A stretch of 64,000 nucleotides of DNA from contig JALDRK010000017.1 in the NCBI GenBank assembly GCA_031315915.1, forward strand, positions 19,543-83,542, given 5' to 3'. The notes below the pieces were generated by a model, which saw only the letters and a program-made list of their open reading frames with translations, did not search any database and was not told the DNA's origin. The translations under genes and the position numbers were made by a program. The DNA is from Nitrospirales bacterium. GTDB taxonomy: Bacteria > Nitrospirota > Nitrospiria > Nitrospirales > UBA8639. This document shows, in pieces, positions 36,998 to 45,372 of the stretch (positions are counted from its first letter, which is position 1; the number at the start of each line of letters is the position of its first letter).

Positions 36998-38284
36998 ATG
37001 GCCGAACCCACGATCATCTGTCCACAGTGTAAAACCGAAATCAAGCTGACGGAGTCGCTCGCCGCTCCTCTTTTGGAAGCCACGAAGCGGGATTTCGAGC
37101 AACGCCTGGCTCAAAAGGATGCGGATGCTGCGAAGCGTGATGCCGCTCTGCGTGAGCGCGAAGCCGCGCTTGCGAAATCTCAAGAAACGTTGGATGAACA
37201 AGTGGCAGAAAAGCTGAAGCAACAACGGGCCGTTATCGTCGCCGAAGAAGCCAGAAAAGCCAAGCTGGCACTCAGCAATGACCTCGAGCAGAAATCGAAA
37301 GAAATACTTGAAATTCAAGCGATCCTGAAACAGAAGGACGAAAAGCTGGCTGAGGCGCAGAAAGTACAGGCTGACTTGCTTCGTAAGCAACGGGAACTGG
37401 ACGATGCCAAACGCGAATTGGATCTCACGGTGGAAAAGCGGGTGCAGGCAGGCTTGACGGCCACGCGGGATCAGGCGCGGAAAGAGGCAGAGGAATCGCT
37501 GAAACTTAAAGTGCTGGAAAAAGAGCAAACCATCCTTGGCATGCAAAAACAAATCGAAGAGCTCAAACGCAAAGCCGAGCAGGGTTCGCAACAACTTCAG
37601 GGCGAGGTACAGGAACTCGAACTCGAATCGCTTCTGGCAGCTAAATTTCCGTTGGATCAGATTCACCCGGTACCGAAAGGAGAGTTTGGGGGAGATACAC
37701 TTCAGCGGGTAACCGGACCTTTTGGACAAGTATGCGGAACCATTCTCTGGGAATCCAAGCGCACAAAAAACTGGAGCGACGGATGGCTGGTCAAATTGCG
37801 GGAAGATCAGCGTCAGGCCAAAGCGGAACTGGCGGTTATCGTCAGTCAGGCGCTTCCGAAAGATATCGATACCTTTGATCTGCTTGACGGGGTGTGGGTC
37901 GTGCATCCCAAGGCTGCTCTTCCGGTAGCCATGGCCTTGCGACAGAGTTTGATGGAAGTGGCTGCGGCACGCCAGGCAACCGAAGGAAAGCAAACCAAAA
38001 TGGAAATGGTGTATGGGTATCTAATGGGTCCCCGCTTCCGTCAGAGGGTACAGGCCATTGTCGAGGCTTTCTCCACGATGCAGGAAGATCTGGAAAAGGA
38101 ACGCAAAGCCATTATGAAACAATGGGCCAAACGGGAAGAACAGATCGGGCGCGTCATGCAAGCCACCGTTGGGATGTACGGAGACCTCCAAGGCATCGCC
38201 GGAAAATCCTTGCAGGAAATCGAAGGCTTGGAATTCCCGGCGCTGGATGCGCCGTCCGACGAAAACCCTTCAGATGAATCGTAA
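36998..38284 (+). CDS. DUF2130 domain protein with coiled coil
   Basis: A 428-residue soluble protein. A short Cys pair (CPQC) opens it and a very long charged coiled coil covers about residues 25-205. The DUF2130 domain follows (LESLLAAKFPLDQIHPVPKGEFGGD, ILWESKRTKNWSDGWLVKLREDQRQAKAELAVIV). The E-x-K in WESKRTKNW, preceded by an acidic residue in GEFGGD, resembles a PD-(D/E)XK nuclease core, which fits the predicted fold of this family. The function is not established. It lies 50 bases after the TIR gene on the same strand, so co-transcription is likely. Confidence 0.85.
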   Translation: MAEPTIICPQCKTEIKLTESLAAPLLEATKRDFEQRLAQKDADAAKRDAALREREAALAKSQETLDEQVAEKLKQQRAVIVAEEARKAKLALSNDLEQKSKEILEIQAILKQKDEKLAEAQKVQADLLRKQRELDDAKRELDLTVEKRVQAGLTATRDQARKEAEESLKLKVLEKEQTILGMQKQIEELKRKAEQGSQQLQGEVQELELESLLAAKFPLDQIHPVPKGEFGGDTLQRVTGPFGQVCGTILWESKRTKNWSDGWLVKLREDQRQAKAELAVIVSQALPKDIDTFDLLDGVWVVHPKAALPVAMALRQSLMEVAAARQATEGKQTKMEMVYGYLMGPRFRQRVQAIVEAFSTMQEDLEKERKAIMKQWAKREEQIGRVMQATVGMYGDLQGIAGKSLQEIEGLEFPALDAPSDENPSDES

Positions 38285-38665
38285 TTGATTGCTGCCAGAG
38301 ATCTTTACTCTATTATATCTCACCAATGCCCGATTCTTCCTCCTTCATTCCCTCCGCTCATATTCATAATCGTTTGAGTTTGATCCAGAAGATCCTTGTT
38401 TTCTAGCATTTCAGCGAACGATTTTTTTGTTGTAGATTAGGTTTTCCTCTGTAGCAACCTGGGGCAATAGACTTGGGCCATGGATGTGGCTATTTGCCTC
38501 AATCCCAGACGCCAATTGAAAAATCATTGAAAAATCATAAATTTCTGTCTGGCATATGATTTGGAGTACTTGGGAAGAGAAAAAGAAAATATACAACCGA
38601 GAATCGTTTGCCCTCATCATGAACAGAATATTGGCTTTTTATTCTGGAGAAAGGAGAACACCTTC
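38285..38665. other. Intergenic region before cytochrome genes
   Basis: About 380 AT-rich bases without a gene. It should hold the promoter of the cytochrome-SodC group. A sigma-54-like string TGGCATATGATTTGGA at about 38551 lacks the essential GC of the -12 element and was not accepted. Confidence 0.35.
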
Positions 38666-39094
38666 ATGCAACCAAAAATGTTCAGGTTTTTACCCACCGT
38701 GGGGTTTGTTGCTGCGATGTTCATATTCGCCGCCACTAGTTTGACGCTGGCTGGAGATCCCGGTGATCTGTCTCCTCGGGTTCCACCTGATCGTTTGGAC
38801 GAGGCCAAATCCCTCCGGAATCCATTTCCACCGTTAACCGACCTGATTGCGAAAGGAAAAAAAACATATGAGGGAAAGGCGTATTGCTCGGCCTGTCATG
38901 GGTTGGAAGGGGCAGGTGGGACGAGCGGAGGTCGGGTGACACCATTCGGGGGTGAGCCACCTACGAATTTTGCCGATGCGGCCTGGCAAGCGGCTCGGAC
39001 GGATGGAGAAATCTTTTGGATTCTGAAACATGGCAGCCATGGCACCGACATGGCTCCTTATATGCCGTTATACATATCGGAGGAGGATGCCTGA
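38666..39094 (+). CDS. Small c-type cytochrome, shortened by an in-frame TGA
   Basis: A secreted monohaem cytochrome c of 142 residues with a signal peptide (ends SLTLAG), haem-binding CSACH and a candidate Met ligand in DMAPYMP. AAGGAG precedes ATG 38666. It is a paralogue of the cytochrome at 39871 (PRVPxDRxDEA, KGKxxYEGK, GEIFWxxKHGSxGT shared). There the sequence continues EEIWTVMQYERSF; here EEDA meets TGA at 39092 in place of the tryptophan, and the frame goes on SIVIYLRTFGGT to TAA at 39133. The C-terminal helix, which packs on the haem in class I cytochromes, is therefore lost unless the TGA is misread or a sequencing error. Confidence 0.8.
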   Translation: MQPKMFRFLPTVGFVAAMFIFAATSLTLAGDPGDLSPRVPPDRLDEAKSLRNPFPPLTDLIAKGKKTYEGKAYCSACHGLEGAGGTSGGRVTPFGGEPPTNFADAAWQAARTDGEIFWILKHGSHGTDMAPYMPLYISEEDA

Positions 39095-39208
39095 TCGATT
39101 GTTATCTACCTTCGAACCTTCGGAGGAACGTAATGCGGTATTCCTTTTTGAAAACAGCAGGTCCGGTCCAATGATGTGATCTATTATTCGTAAGCAAGGA
39201 GAGACGTG

Positions 39209-39805
39209 ATGCAGAATCAACGTTTCAGAAAACTTCAAATGTCAGGGTTAGCCCTTATCATCCTGACCGTGATGGCAGGCTGTAGTCATTATGGGAAACA
39301 TGATATATCGAAGATAGCCAAAGCGACGATTCAAGGGTGCACGGATCCCGCCATTACCGGAACCGCCATCCTTAAGAAATTTGAATCATCCGAAGGCATC
39401 AAAAAGGTGTATGTCCAGATAGAGGTCAACGGGTTAAAGGACGGAAAGCATGCCGTTCATATTCATGAAGTTGCGAGCTGTCAACCCTGTGGAGCCGCGA
39501 AGGGCCATCATGATCCAGGACCGTTTGGGAAATCCACACCGGATGCCCCGGACTTCAATCATCCCTATCATATGGGCGATCTGGTGAATATCACGGTGGA
39601 GAACGGTGTAGGAAAACTTCATACGGTGACTACGCGAGTGGCATTATCCGATGGTCGGTTGAGTGTATTTGACCAGGACGGGAGTGCTTTCATCATTCAC
39701 ACGAATGAAGATCTCTATTGTGATCAGGATAGTGAACTCAATCCGGGATGTGCCGGAGGAGCACGGGATGCCTGTGGCATCATCGAGCCGATGCCAACCA
39801 TGTAA
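39209..39805 (+). CDS. sodC: Cu/Zn superoxide dismutase, lipoprotein
   Basis: A 198-residue SodC-like protein. The signal peptide ends in VMAGC, a lipobox, so it is probably anchored. Copper ligands are in HAVHIHE and the later FIIHTNED segment, zinc-site residues in HHDPG and HPYHMGDL, and the disulfide Cys partners in SCQPCG and GGARDACG. It converts superoxide to peroxide and oxygen in the periplasm. I took ATG 39209 rather than the GTG three bases earlier because AGGAG is well spaced. It lies between two paralogous cytochromes c and is probably co-expressed with them. Confidence 0.9.
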   Translation: MQNQRFRKLQMSGLALIILTVMAGCSHYGKHDISKIAKATIQGCTDPAITGTAILKKFESSEGIKKVYVQIEVNGLKDGKHAVHIHEVASCQPCGAAKGHHDPGPFGKSTPDAPDFNHPYHMGDLVNITVENGVGKLHTVTTRVALSDGRLSVFDQDGSAFIIHTNEDLYCDQDSELNPGCAGGARDACGIIEPMPTM

Positions 39806-39870
39806 TGGCCAATTCCGATGGACAGTACCAGGATGAATCGTTCAACGAAAAATAACGAGAGGAAGGAATC

Positions 39871-40374
39871 ATGTGCAGAAGTATTCGAAGGTTGATCGGG
39901 CTGATACTGGGACTTGTCATTTGGGTTCCGATGGCGTTTGCCCAAGGACACGGTCACCAACAGATGATGATGCCCAGGGTCCCAGCTGACCGAATGGATG
40001 AGGCCAGAGTGCTCAAAAGCCCATTGCCGGCTTCACCGGACATTGTGGAAAAAGGCAAGGCGATCTATGAAGGGAAAGGGACCTGTATCAACTGTCATGG
40101 TGCGAATGGACGCGGCGATGGACCTGGTGCCGCCACGCTGAGTCCTCCGCCTCGGATCTTCCGGTCACATGGCTTCTGGATGCACAGAACGGAAGGCGAA
40201 ATCTTTTGGGTGATCAAGCATGGATCGGCCGGAACCGCCATGATTCCCTTCGGCGGATTACTGACCGATGAAGAAATCTGGACCGTCATGCAATATGAAC
40301 GCAGTTTCGCTGGTGATCCACGTGGTGGTGGGCCGCGTCATGGTCGTGGGGGAAGACATGGTGGCCCTGGTTGA
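39871..40374 (+). CDS. Small c-type cytochrome
   Basis: A 167-residue secreted monohaem cytochrome c. The signal peptide ends in PMAFA, the haem motif is CINCHG near residue 73, and a likely Met axial ligand is in AMIPFGG, followed by the conserved EEIWTVMQYERSF helix. The C-terminus is a Gly/His/Arg-rich tail (RGGGPRHGRGGRHGG) that could bind metal or be disordered. AGGAAGG precedes the ATG. It is the intact paralogue of the truncated cytochrome at 38666, and both flank sodC. It probably transfers electrons in the periplasm; the partner is unknown. Confidence 0.88.
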   Translation: MCRSIRRLIGLILGLVIWVPMAFAQGHGHQQMMMPRVPADRMDEARVLKSPLPASPDIVEKGKAIYEGKGTCINCHGANGRGDGPGAATLSPPPRIFRSHGFWMHRTEGEIFWVIKHGSAGTAMIPFGGLLTDEEIWTVMQYERSFAGDPRGGGPRHGRGGRHGGPG

Positions 40375-40796
40375 TGGATAAATAAACCCGGCCATACAGG
40401 TCATACATGAAGGTAAGAAGGACATGACCTCGAATTTAGGAATTTATGATTTCTAAAAAAAATCTTATGACCTCGATCGTTTCAGATTCTTGTGTCGAAT
40501 ATCTAGTCACCGTTCTCTCCTCCTGTAGCATTATCCCTTACTAAAACTGTGTGTTTTAGTCCTATAGTCAGGGATGTTGCCGAATGGCCTCTTGGTGCTT
40601 TTCTGAACTGTTTTGTGGAGTGGGCTCGTTCATGAGAATGCGTAACTTCTTCCTCCCACACATACAGAGCTTAGAATATTAGAACCAAAACCAGACTACA
40701 TTCGACGAACCTTCTGACAGGTAGACGACAGTATGATCTATTATTAAACTCAACCAGGGTCCTGGAGATGAAATGGTCGGACAAGGAGGCTTTTGT
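40375..40796. other. Intergenic region
   Basis: About 420 bases with no supported gene and no recognised RNA. The ribosome binding site of the following small gene (AAGGAGG) is at its end. Confidence 0.35.
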
Positions 40797-41108
40797 ATGA
40801 AAATTACATGTGGTTTGCTCATGATTCCGTTGTTCATATTTTCATGTTGGAGCGCCGTCTATGCTGAACGCTATGTCGTGGTGAACAGGCAGCGGTTGTC
40901 TCTTCCCGAGATTCAATATCTAGAGCAGCTCCATTGCGGGCCTGTGCCGAACGGGCGGTATTGGATCGATCTGCAAACGGGGATGTGGGGATATGAGCAG
41001 AATTCCAGGCCGCAAGGGTATGTCGGGGATAATTGCCGTAATCCTCAGCGTCGGCCCAGTTTATCCGAGCGGGGCATGCTCTTTAGTCCTCACGACTGGA
41101 TTAAATAG
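40797..41108 (+). CDS. Small secreted protein of unknown function
   Basis: A 103-residue protein with a clear signal peptide (cleavage after SAVYA) and about 80 mature residues containing two Cys (LHCGP and DNCRN) that may form a disulfide in the periplasm. The segment PNGRYWIDLQTGMWGYE is a compact Trp/Tyr-rich motif. AAGGAGG sits 7 bases before ATG 40797. No family is assigned. Confidence 0.65.
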   Translation: MKITCGLLMIPLFIFSCWSAVYAERYVVVNRQRLSLPEIQYLEQLHCGPVPNGRYWIDLQTGMWGYEQNSRPQGYVGDNCRNPQRRPSLSERGMLFSPHDWIK

Positions 41109-41228
41109 TCTACCCAATTATCCAGTTTTTCTCTTTTGCTATGTGAAAAGTGCGGTGTGGTGAGCCGGATGGACAGGCTGCCAACAGGACATGTATGAAC
41201 CTAAAAACGGCAGTTGGCCATCTCGGAA

Positions 41229-41334
41229 CCCTTCGACTGCCGCGGAAGTCGCGGCGCTCAGGTCGAACGGACTCTCACCCAACGGGGTCCCACTTCCACC
41301 TATCGTTCGTGCTGAGGCTCTCGAAGTATGAACG
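41229..41334. repeat. Pair of palindromic intergenic units (REP-like)
   Basis: The first unit has an inner hairpin CCGCG/CGCGG (41240-41244 and 41250-41254) inside outer arms CCCTTCGAC and GTCGAACGG. The second runs CGTTC (41304-41308) to GAACG (41330-41334) around TGAGGCTCTCGAAGT. Both resemble dispersed CTTCGAC...GTCGAA repeats common in environmental bacterial genomes. Only one copy was found in this window. Confidence 0.45.
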
Positions 41335-41376
41335 GGCTTGCGTCCCTGTAACTGACGTTTTTAGGATGAATCAAAT

Positions 41377-42069
41377 ATGAATGGTTTATCCCAGCGACCA
41401 TGGCGGCCTCTTCGAATTGGACATCGTGGGGCGGCGGGGTATGTTCCCGAGAATACACTGGCTTCCCTGGAGCTTGCCGTCAAACTGGGTGTGGACCTCG
41501 TCGAATTCGATGTTCGGCGGTCGGCGGATGGGTCGCTGGTGCTGCTTCATGATCAAACCGTTGACCGGACCACCAATGGGCATGGAGAGGTAGAGACTTT
41601 GCCGCTTCGCGTCCTGCGCGACTTGGATGCTGGCAGAGGAGAACGGATTCCTCTCCTTGAAGAAGCGTTGACATGTCTCAGTGGAAGAGCCGGAGCGATG
41701 ATAGAGCTGAAGGCGGAAGGAATTGCTGCCGAGGTTTGTGCGATCGTGAAGGAAAACGGCTTTCAATCTCCGGTGATCTATGCCTCATTTATTCATGAGG
41801 AATTGCTGGGAGTGAAAAACTCGATGGTAGATGCGCTCACGTTGGCGTTGATCGAAAATGCCCCCAAACATCCCACGGCTTTTGCCCGCGATGCCCAGGC
41901 CACTCATGCAGGATTGGCGTTGGATATCGTGACGCCCGTTCTTGTGCGTGCTTTACAAGAGATAGGAGTTAAAGTCTTTGTCTATACGGTTGATGAGCTG
42001 GAAGATATTGCACGGATGAAGCGGTTGGGCGTGGATGGTATCATCTCCAATTTTCCTGATCGGATCTAG
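41377..42069 (+). CDS. Glycerophosphodiester phosphodiesterase
   Basis: A 230-residue TIM-barrel GDPD: IGHRGAAGYVPENT (catalytic His and metal Glu), VEFDVRRSADGSLVLLHDQTVDRTTNG (second catalytic His in LLHD), MIELK, and a C-terminal VYTVDELEDIARMKRLGVDGIISNFPDRI. These are all standard. It hydrolyses glycerophosphodiesters to glycerol 3-phosphate and an alcohol. No signal peptide is present, so it is cytoplasmic. It stands alone, converging on the dioxygenase gene. Confidence 0.93.
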   Translation: MNGLSQRPWRPLRIGHRGAAGYVPENTLASLELAVKLGVDLVEFDVRRSADGSLVLLHDQTVDRTTNGHGEVETLPLRVLRDLDAGRGERIPLLEEALTCLSGRAGAMIELKAEGIAAEVCAIVKENGFQSPVIYASFIHEELLGVKNSMVDALTLALIENAPKHPTAFARDAQATHAGLALDIVTPVLVRALQEIGVKVFVYTVDELEDIARMKRLGVDGIISNFPDRI

Positions 42070-42117
42070 CCTGCCTTCTCCCGTACGCCGACCGTGCTTG
42101 AAAAAGCTGTCTCATTC

Positions 42118-42918
42118 TTAGCTTGGAATGACGAAATCATAGTGACCAAGCAATCCGTCCGTGATCTTTCCTGACGGGTCCGAACCGTAATCCACAATGA
42201 CCTGCTCCTGATCTTTAGGGGTCAGTCTGGCATCCAAAATCACCACGTCCTTGGGCAGTAATTCCTGGTTCAAGGCGTTGTTGGGAATCTGATCCCCCCT
42301 GAAATACAGTTGCGTGACGAATGTGGGAGATCCCGGAGCCAGTATTTTAAAGTGCAAATGCGAAGGCCGATACTGCCCGGCCTCTAAATCAATGGGGTAA
42401 AATCCTGGCACAATGGTTTTGAACCAATATTCTCCCTGCTGGTTGCTCGTGGCCTTTCCCCAATATTGGAAATGTTCGTCGTGTATTCGATGAATGATCT
42501 CACCGGTTTTGGGGTGGGGAAAATTGTACATGCCGTCGTCCCCTTTATGGTTGTACCGGCCTGAAGCTGACGCGCTCCATATAATGAGGACCGTGTCAGG
42601 AACGGGCTGGCCTGTTTTTGCATTCAGAACCTGTCCCCGGAGATAGACCACTTGCCCCTGTGCCGTCCCTTTTCGCCCTTTAATAAAAGTTAGGTCCTGG
42701 TCGTTGGCTTGACTGATCGGGAGTCCCTGGGCAGAATTTTCTCGAATGGCATCGACTTCGTCGCCGTCATCTGGAAAAAACGGGCCAAGTGCCTGCCGGG
42801 GCGTGGTGTGGGTCAGAGAGGTGGCCAGGCTGTGGCCCGACATTAATCCACCGACAGTCAATCCTAATAATCCTATCCCACGTTTCAGTAAGATTCTTCT
42901 CGAGCAGAGGTCGGACAT
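42118..42918 (-). CDS. Tat-exported intradiol ring-cleavage dioxygenase-like protein
   Basis: A 266-residue protein with a twin-arginine signal (SRRILLKRG then a hydrophobic stretch) and an intradiol dioxygenase domain: TPRQALGPFFP near the start, LRGQVLNAKTGQPVPDTVLIIW, Tyr in SGRYNHKG, Tyr in TIVPGFYP, and His-x-His in RPSHLHFK, the four Fe(III) ligands of protocatechuate/catechol dioxygenases. I chose ATG 42918 so that the Tat motif is near the N-terminus. Cytoplasmic relatives open catechol rings; exported single-subunit ones are poorly known and may act on lignin-like or other aromatic material. No aromatic degradation genes surround it. Confidence 0.85.
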   Translation of the reverse strand: MSDLCSRRILLKRGIGLLGLTVGGLMSGHSLATSLTHTTPRQALGPFFPDDGDEVDAIRENSAQGLPISQANDQDLTFIKGRKGTAQGQVVYLRGQVLNAKTGQPVPDTVLIIWSASASGRYNHKGDDGMYNFPHPKTGEIIHRIHDEHFQYWGKATSNQQGEYWFKTIVPGFYPIDLEAGQYRPSHLHFKILAPGSPTFVTQLYFRGDQIPNNALNQELLPKDVVILDARLTPKDQEQVIVDYGSDPSGKITDGLLGHYDFVIPS

Positions 42919-43095
42919 CTTAGGCCTCGTTTTTTCTTTCCAGGGTAGTGTATACAAAAACGGTTTCTGTTTACGTTATACCATGATTGAGAGGAGCATG
43001 TGGACTCCTTCAGGTGAGAAAAGTCTTTATACAAGGACACGATGCCCGTTTGTGCTTATCGGAGTCGAATCGAAAGGCCTGGCGAAGGACTCCTA

Positions 43096-43428
43096 TCAGG
43101 CCTTCGGAAGTTGGGAATCTGAATGTTCAGGAGAGGGAAGATCGATAAGGTATTGTGCGATGCCGTCAGGGCTGTTGGTGACCTCAGCATTAATGCTGGG
43201 AGGGATGTCGAATTGAAGACGTTTGATCAGTCGACCCATATTCATCTTGGGGGGAAGATCGCACAGCCACACATGCATTCCGGTTTCCAACTCGTCAAAA
43301 TGTCGTTGAACCCGAAAGCCCGGTTTTTCCATATAATAAGCCGAAAGAAATCCGGTTATGCCTTGCACCACCCAGGGGTGTTCTTTGAGATATCGATAAC
43401 TGACTCGAAGTTCGGCGGTTTGGTTCAT
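43096..43428 (-). CDS. Hypothetical protein
   Basis: A 110-residue soluble protein without signal peptide or recognised motif. Segments such as VSYRYLKEHPWVVQGITGFLSAYYME and HVWLCDLPPKMNMGRLIKRLQFD look like real folded protein. I took ATG 43428; a TTG 15 bases earlier is also possible and neither has a good ribosome binding site. The family is unknown. Confidence 0.5.
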   Translation of the reverse strand: MNQTAELRVSYRYLKEHPWVVQGITGFLSAYYMEKPGFRVQRHFDELETGMHVWLCDLPPKMNMGRLIKRLQFDIPPSINAEVTNSPDGIAQYLIDLPSPEHSDSQLPKA

Positions 43429-43694
43429 TGAAGGGGTGGACAACAGGAAAACAGTTGGAGAGTGCGATGAGGGCTGTCAACGGACATGTGGCATCTTACC
43501 TGTCTCAACAGCAAAAAGGGAATCCTGTCGGAAGTGCTGAAAAAATCAAAAATATTTTGAAGTCGCCATGATAGTGTAGCTCTTATGAAATGATGATTGA
43601 TGAAATCGCGTTGGCAGGTTATGCTGGCTTGCCTGCCTGATGCGCAGGTGGTTCGTGGCGCTGGTGGGATTCACATTGAAAAACGATTTTCCTG

Positions 43695-44123
43695 ATGAGT
43701 GAACATCCAAATTGCAAGATTTGTAGCAAGGACTGGCCTTTCTCGGATCATTTCATCTGCGAGATGGGCCTGACCAAGGCCTATCTGTTTGAAGATCAGT
43801 TTTTTCCGGGCTGGACGATATTGGTGTTAAAAGACCACCGGACGGAATTATTTGAGCTGACGCAGGAAGCCCGTGGCCGGTTAATGGAAGAGGTGAGTCG
43901 AATGGGGAAAGCCTTGAGTCAGATTTTTAAGGCGAGAAAAATCAATTCCGAATTGCTGGGTAATCAGGTTCCTCATATTCATTGGCATGTGATTCCCCGG
44001 TTGATGGCCGATCCCGACCGATTGAAACCGGTGTGGTGTATAGACCATGCGCCGATCAAATTGAGCCCCATCTATCTGGATGAACGGCTCGGTCTGCTTC
44101 GTTCGGCCTTAGGGATGTCCTGA
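43695..44123 (+). CDS. HIT family protein
   Basis: A 142-residue histidine-triad protein with the active-site motif HIHWHVIPR near residue 95 and the usual preceding strands (YLFEDQFFPGWTILVLKDHRTELFELT). A Cys pair (CKIC) near the N-terminus may bind zinc, as in some HIT hydrolases. It probably hydrolyses nucleotide phosphoramidates or dinucleotides (Ap4A-like), which is family knowledge. It converges with the Spy-like gene at a shared hairpin. Confidence 0.88.
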   Translation: MSEHPNCKICSKDWPFSDHFICEMGLTKAYLFEDQFFPGWTILVLKDHRTELFELTQEARGRLMEEVSRMGKALSQIFKARKINSELLGNQVPHIHWHVIPRLMADPDRLKPVWCIDHAPIKLSPIYLDERLGLLRSALGMS

Positions 44124-44164
44124 TGGTTTAATCTTTCCAGGTTTTTGAATATCTTCACCACACG

Positions 44165-44203
44165 GAGGCCGGGTCTCCGCCATTTGTGGTGTCTCCCGGC
44201 CTC
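44165..44203. terminator. Hairpin between convergent genes, likely bidirectional terminator
   Basis: GAGGCCGGG (44165-44173) pairs perfectly with CCCGGCCTC (44195-44203), with a 21-base loop. It lies between the converging HIT and Spy-like genes. No long T-run follows on either strand, so strength is uncertain. Confidence 0.5.
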
Positions 44204-44220
44204 TCAATGGTTGTCGCACG

Positions 44221-44664
44221 TTAATCCTTGTCTTTGCCGTGCTTGTCTTTTCCGTGGCCTTCGCCCTTCTCGTGTTTTTCCCGATATTCCTTCATTTTTT
44301 CCTTCCGTTTTTCCTGCATCTCCTTCCACTTGGCCTGTTGGTCAGGGGTCAGTTCGGCTTCGATCTGGCTCATAGCCTGCTGCCGAATTTCTTTCATTTG
44401 ATTATGAAGGGCTTCCATTTTTTTGTGCTTGTCTTCAATGATGGGCAAGATCTTGTCTTGCTGTTCTTTCGTCAGGTCTAACTTTTTTGTCAGGTGTTCG
44501 AGATGTGATTTCGGGTCATGCCCGTACCCATGATCGTCTCCATCCGCCCAAGCCGCTCCGGCACCGAGGATCAAGGCACTGCTGAACAACCCGGCCACGA
44601 TCAACCGGGAAGTCCGGGACTGTGGTCGAGATGGGATGATCTGATGTTCGAGTGAACCGTTCAT
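44221..44664 (-). CDS. Spy/CpxP-like periplasmic protein
   Basis: A 147-residue exported helical protein. It has a signal peptide (LFSSALILGAGAAWADG), then a charged helix-rich region with two LTxxQ-type motifs (LTKEQQDKILPI and LTPDQQAKWKEM), the signature of the Spy/CpxP family. These are periplasmic chaperones or metal-stress sensors. The C-terminus is a Lys/His/Asp-rich tail (GHGKDKHGKDKD). AGGAGG precedes the ATG. It is monocistronic. Confidence 0.82.
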   Translation of the reverse strand: MNGSLEHQIIPSRPQSRTSRLIVAGLFSSALILGAGAAWADGDDHGYGHDPKSHLEHLTKKLDLTKEQQDKILPIIEDKHKKMEALHNQMKEIRQQAMSQIEAELTPDQQAKWKEMQEKRKEKMKEYREKHEKGEGHGKDKHGKDKD

Positions 44665-44851
44665 GTCTACCTCCTAGGTGTAAGTGATGAAAAACAGGGT
44701 AAATGGTTTCGGGGGAACTTATCAGTATATCAAATCTCAGGAAGGAAATGTGTTATTGAGGAGCGACCCTCGGTTGAAAGATTGAAAAAATTGCGTTTTC
44801 AATTTAAGGCCAATGGGAGATCTTCTCTGCCCGTTTAACTTGTGGACCGAG

Positions 44852-45310
44852 CTAGGGATCTCGGTGGGCCAGTTTGTGCAATTCCGCCTGTTTCAAAAGG
44901 GGGACGATTTCTGAATAACCCAATTCTTCGGCCATGACCCAGGGACTTTCCAGAAACCATGTAGATGGTTCTGGAATAGCCCCTTTTTCGAGAAGGAGCC
45001 GAACGATGGTCATGTTGCCTTTAAACGCGGCCGCATGCAAGGGAGTCCAACCGGTCAAATCTTGGGCATTGACGTCGGCTCCCGCGTCGAGAAGCGTTTG
45101 AACGGTGTCTACGTGGCCGAAAGCGGCCGCAACCATCAGGGGGTGAGTTCCCACGATAGGAAAGGTGGTGTTCACATCTGTTCCATTTTGGAGGTGAGAC
45201 CGGACGGCTTCCGTATCTCCGTTGGTTGCGGCGTTGAAATATGAGATTGAGCAACCTGAGAGGAGCAAAAAAGTGCTCAGGCTCAGAAGTGCATATTCCC
45301 TGCGGTTCAC
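44852..45310 (-). CDS. Ankyrin-repeat lipoprotein
   Basis: A 152-residue protein with a lipoprotein signal peptide (LSTFLLLSGC) and about three ankyrin repeats (AATNGDTEAVRSHLQNGTDVN; PLMVAAAFGHVDTVQTLLDAGADVN; TPLHAAAFKGNMTIVRLLLEKGA). It should be anchored in the envelope and bind a partner protein. The start is GTG 45310 behind AGGAGGAG. It lies 63 bases after the end of the Omp85 gene on the same strand, so it may share its transcript. Confidence 0.85.
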   Translation of the reverse strand: MNRREYALLSLSTFLLLSGCSISYFNAATNGDTEAVRSHLQNGTDVNTTFPIVGTHPLMVAAAFGHVDTVQTLLDAGADVNAQDLTGWTPLHAAAFKGNMTIVRLLLEKGAIPEPSTWFLESPWVMAEELGYSEIVPLLKQAELHKLAHRDP

Positions 45311-45372
45311 TCCTCCTCCTTACTGCTAGATTGTGGATGTACCGGAGGATCTCAAACCAGCCTCCACAGAAT

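Noticed and set aside
38551..38566. Sigma-54-like string TGGCATATGATTTGGA upstream of the first cytochrome
   Set aside because: The essential GC of the -12 element is GG, so it should not function.
39092..39094. TGA as a selenocysteine codon in the cytochrome
   Set aside because: The paralogue has tryptophan at this position, no redox logic favours selenium there and no SECIS-like hairpin follows.
41150..41380. 76-codon plus-strand frame before the GDPD gene
   Set aside because: It runs through the palindromic repeat units and has no ribosome binding site.
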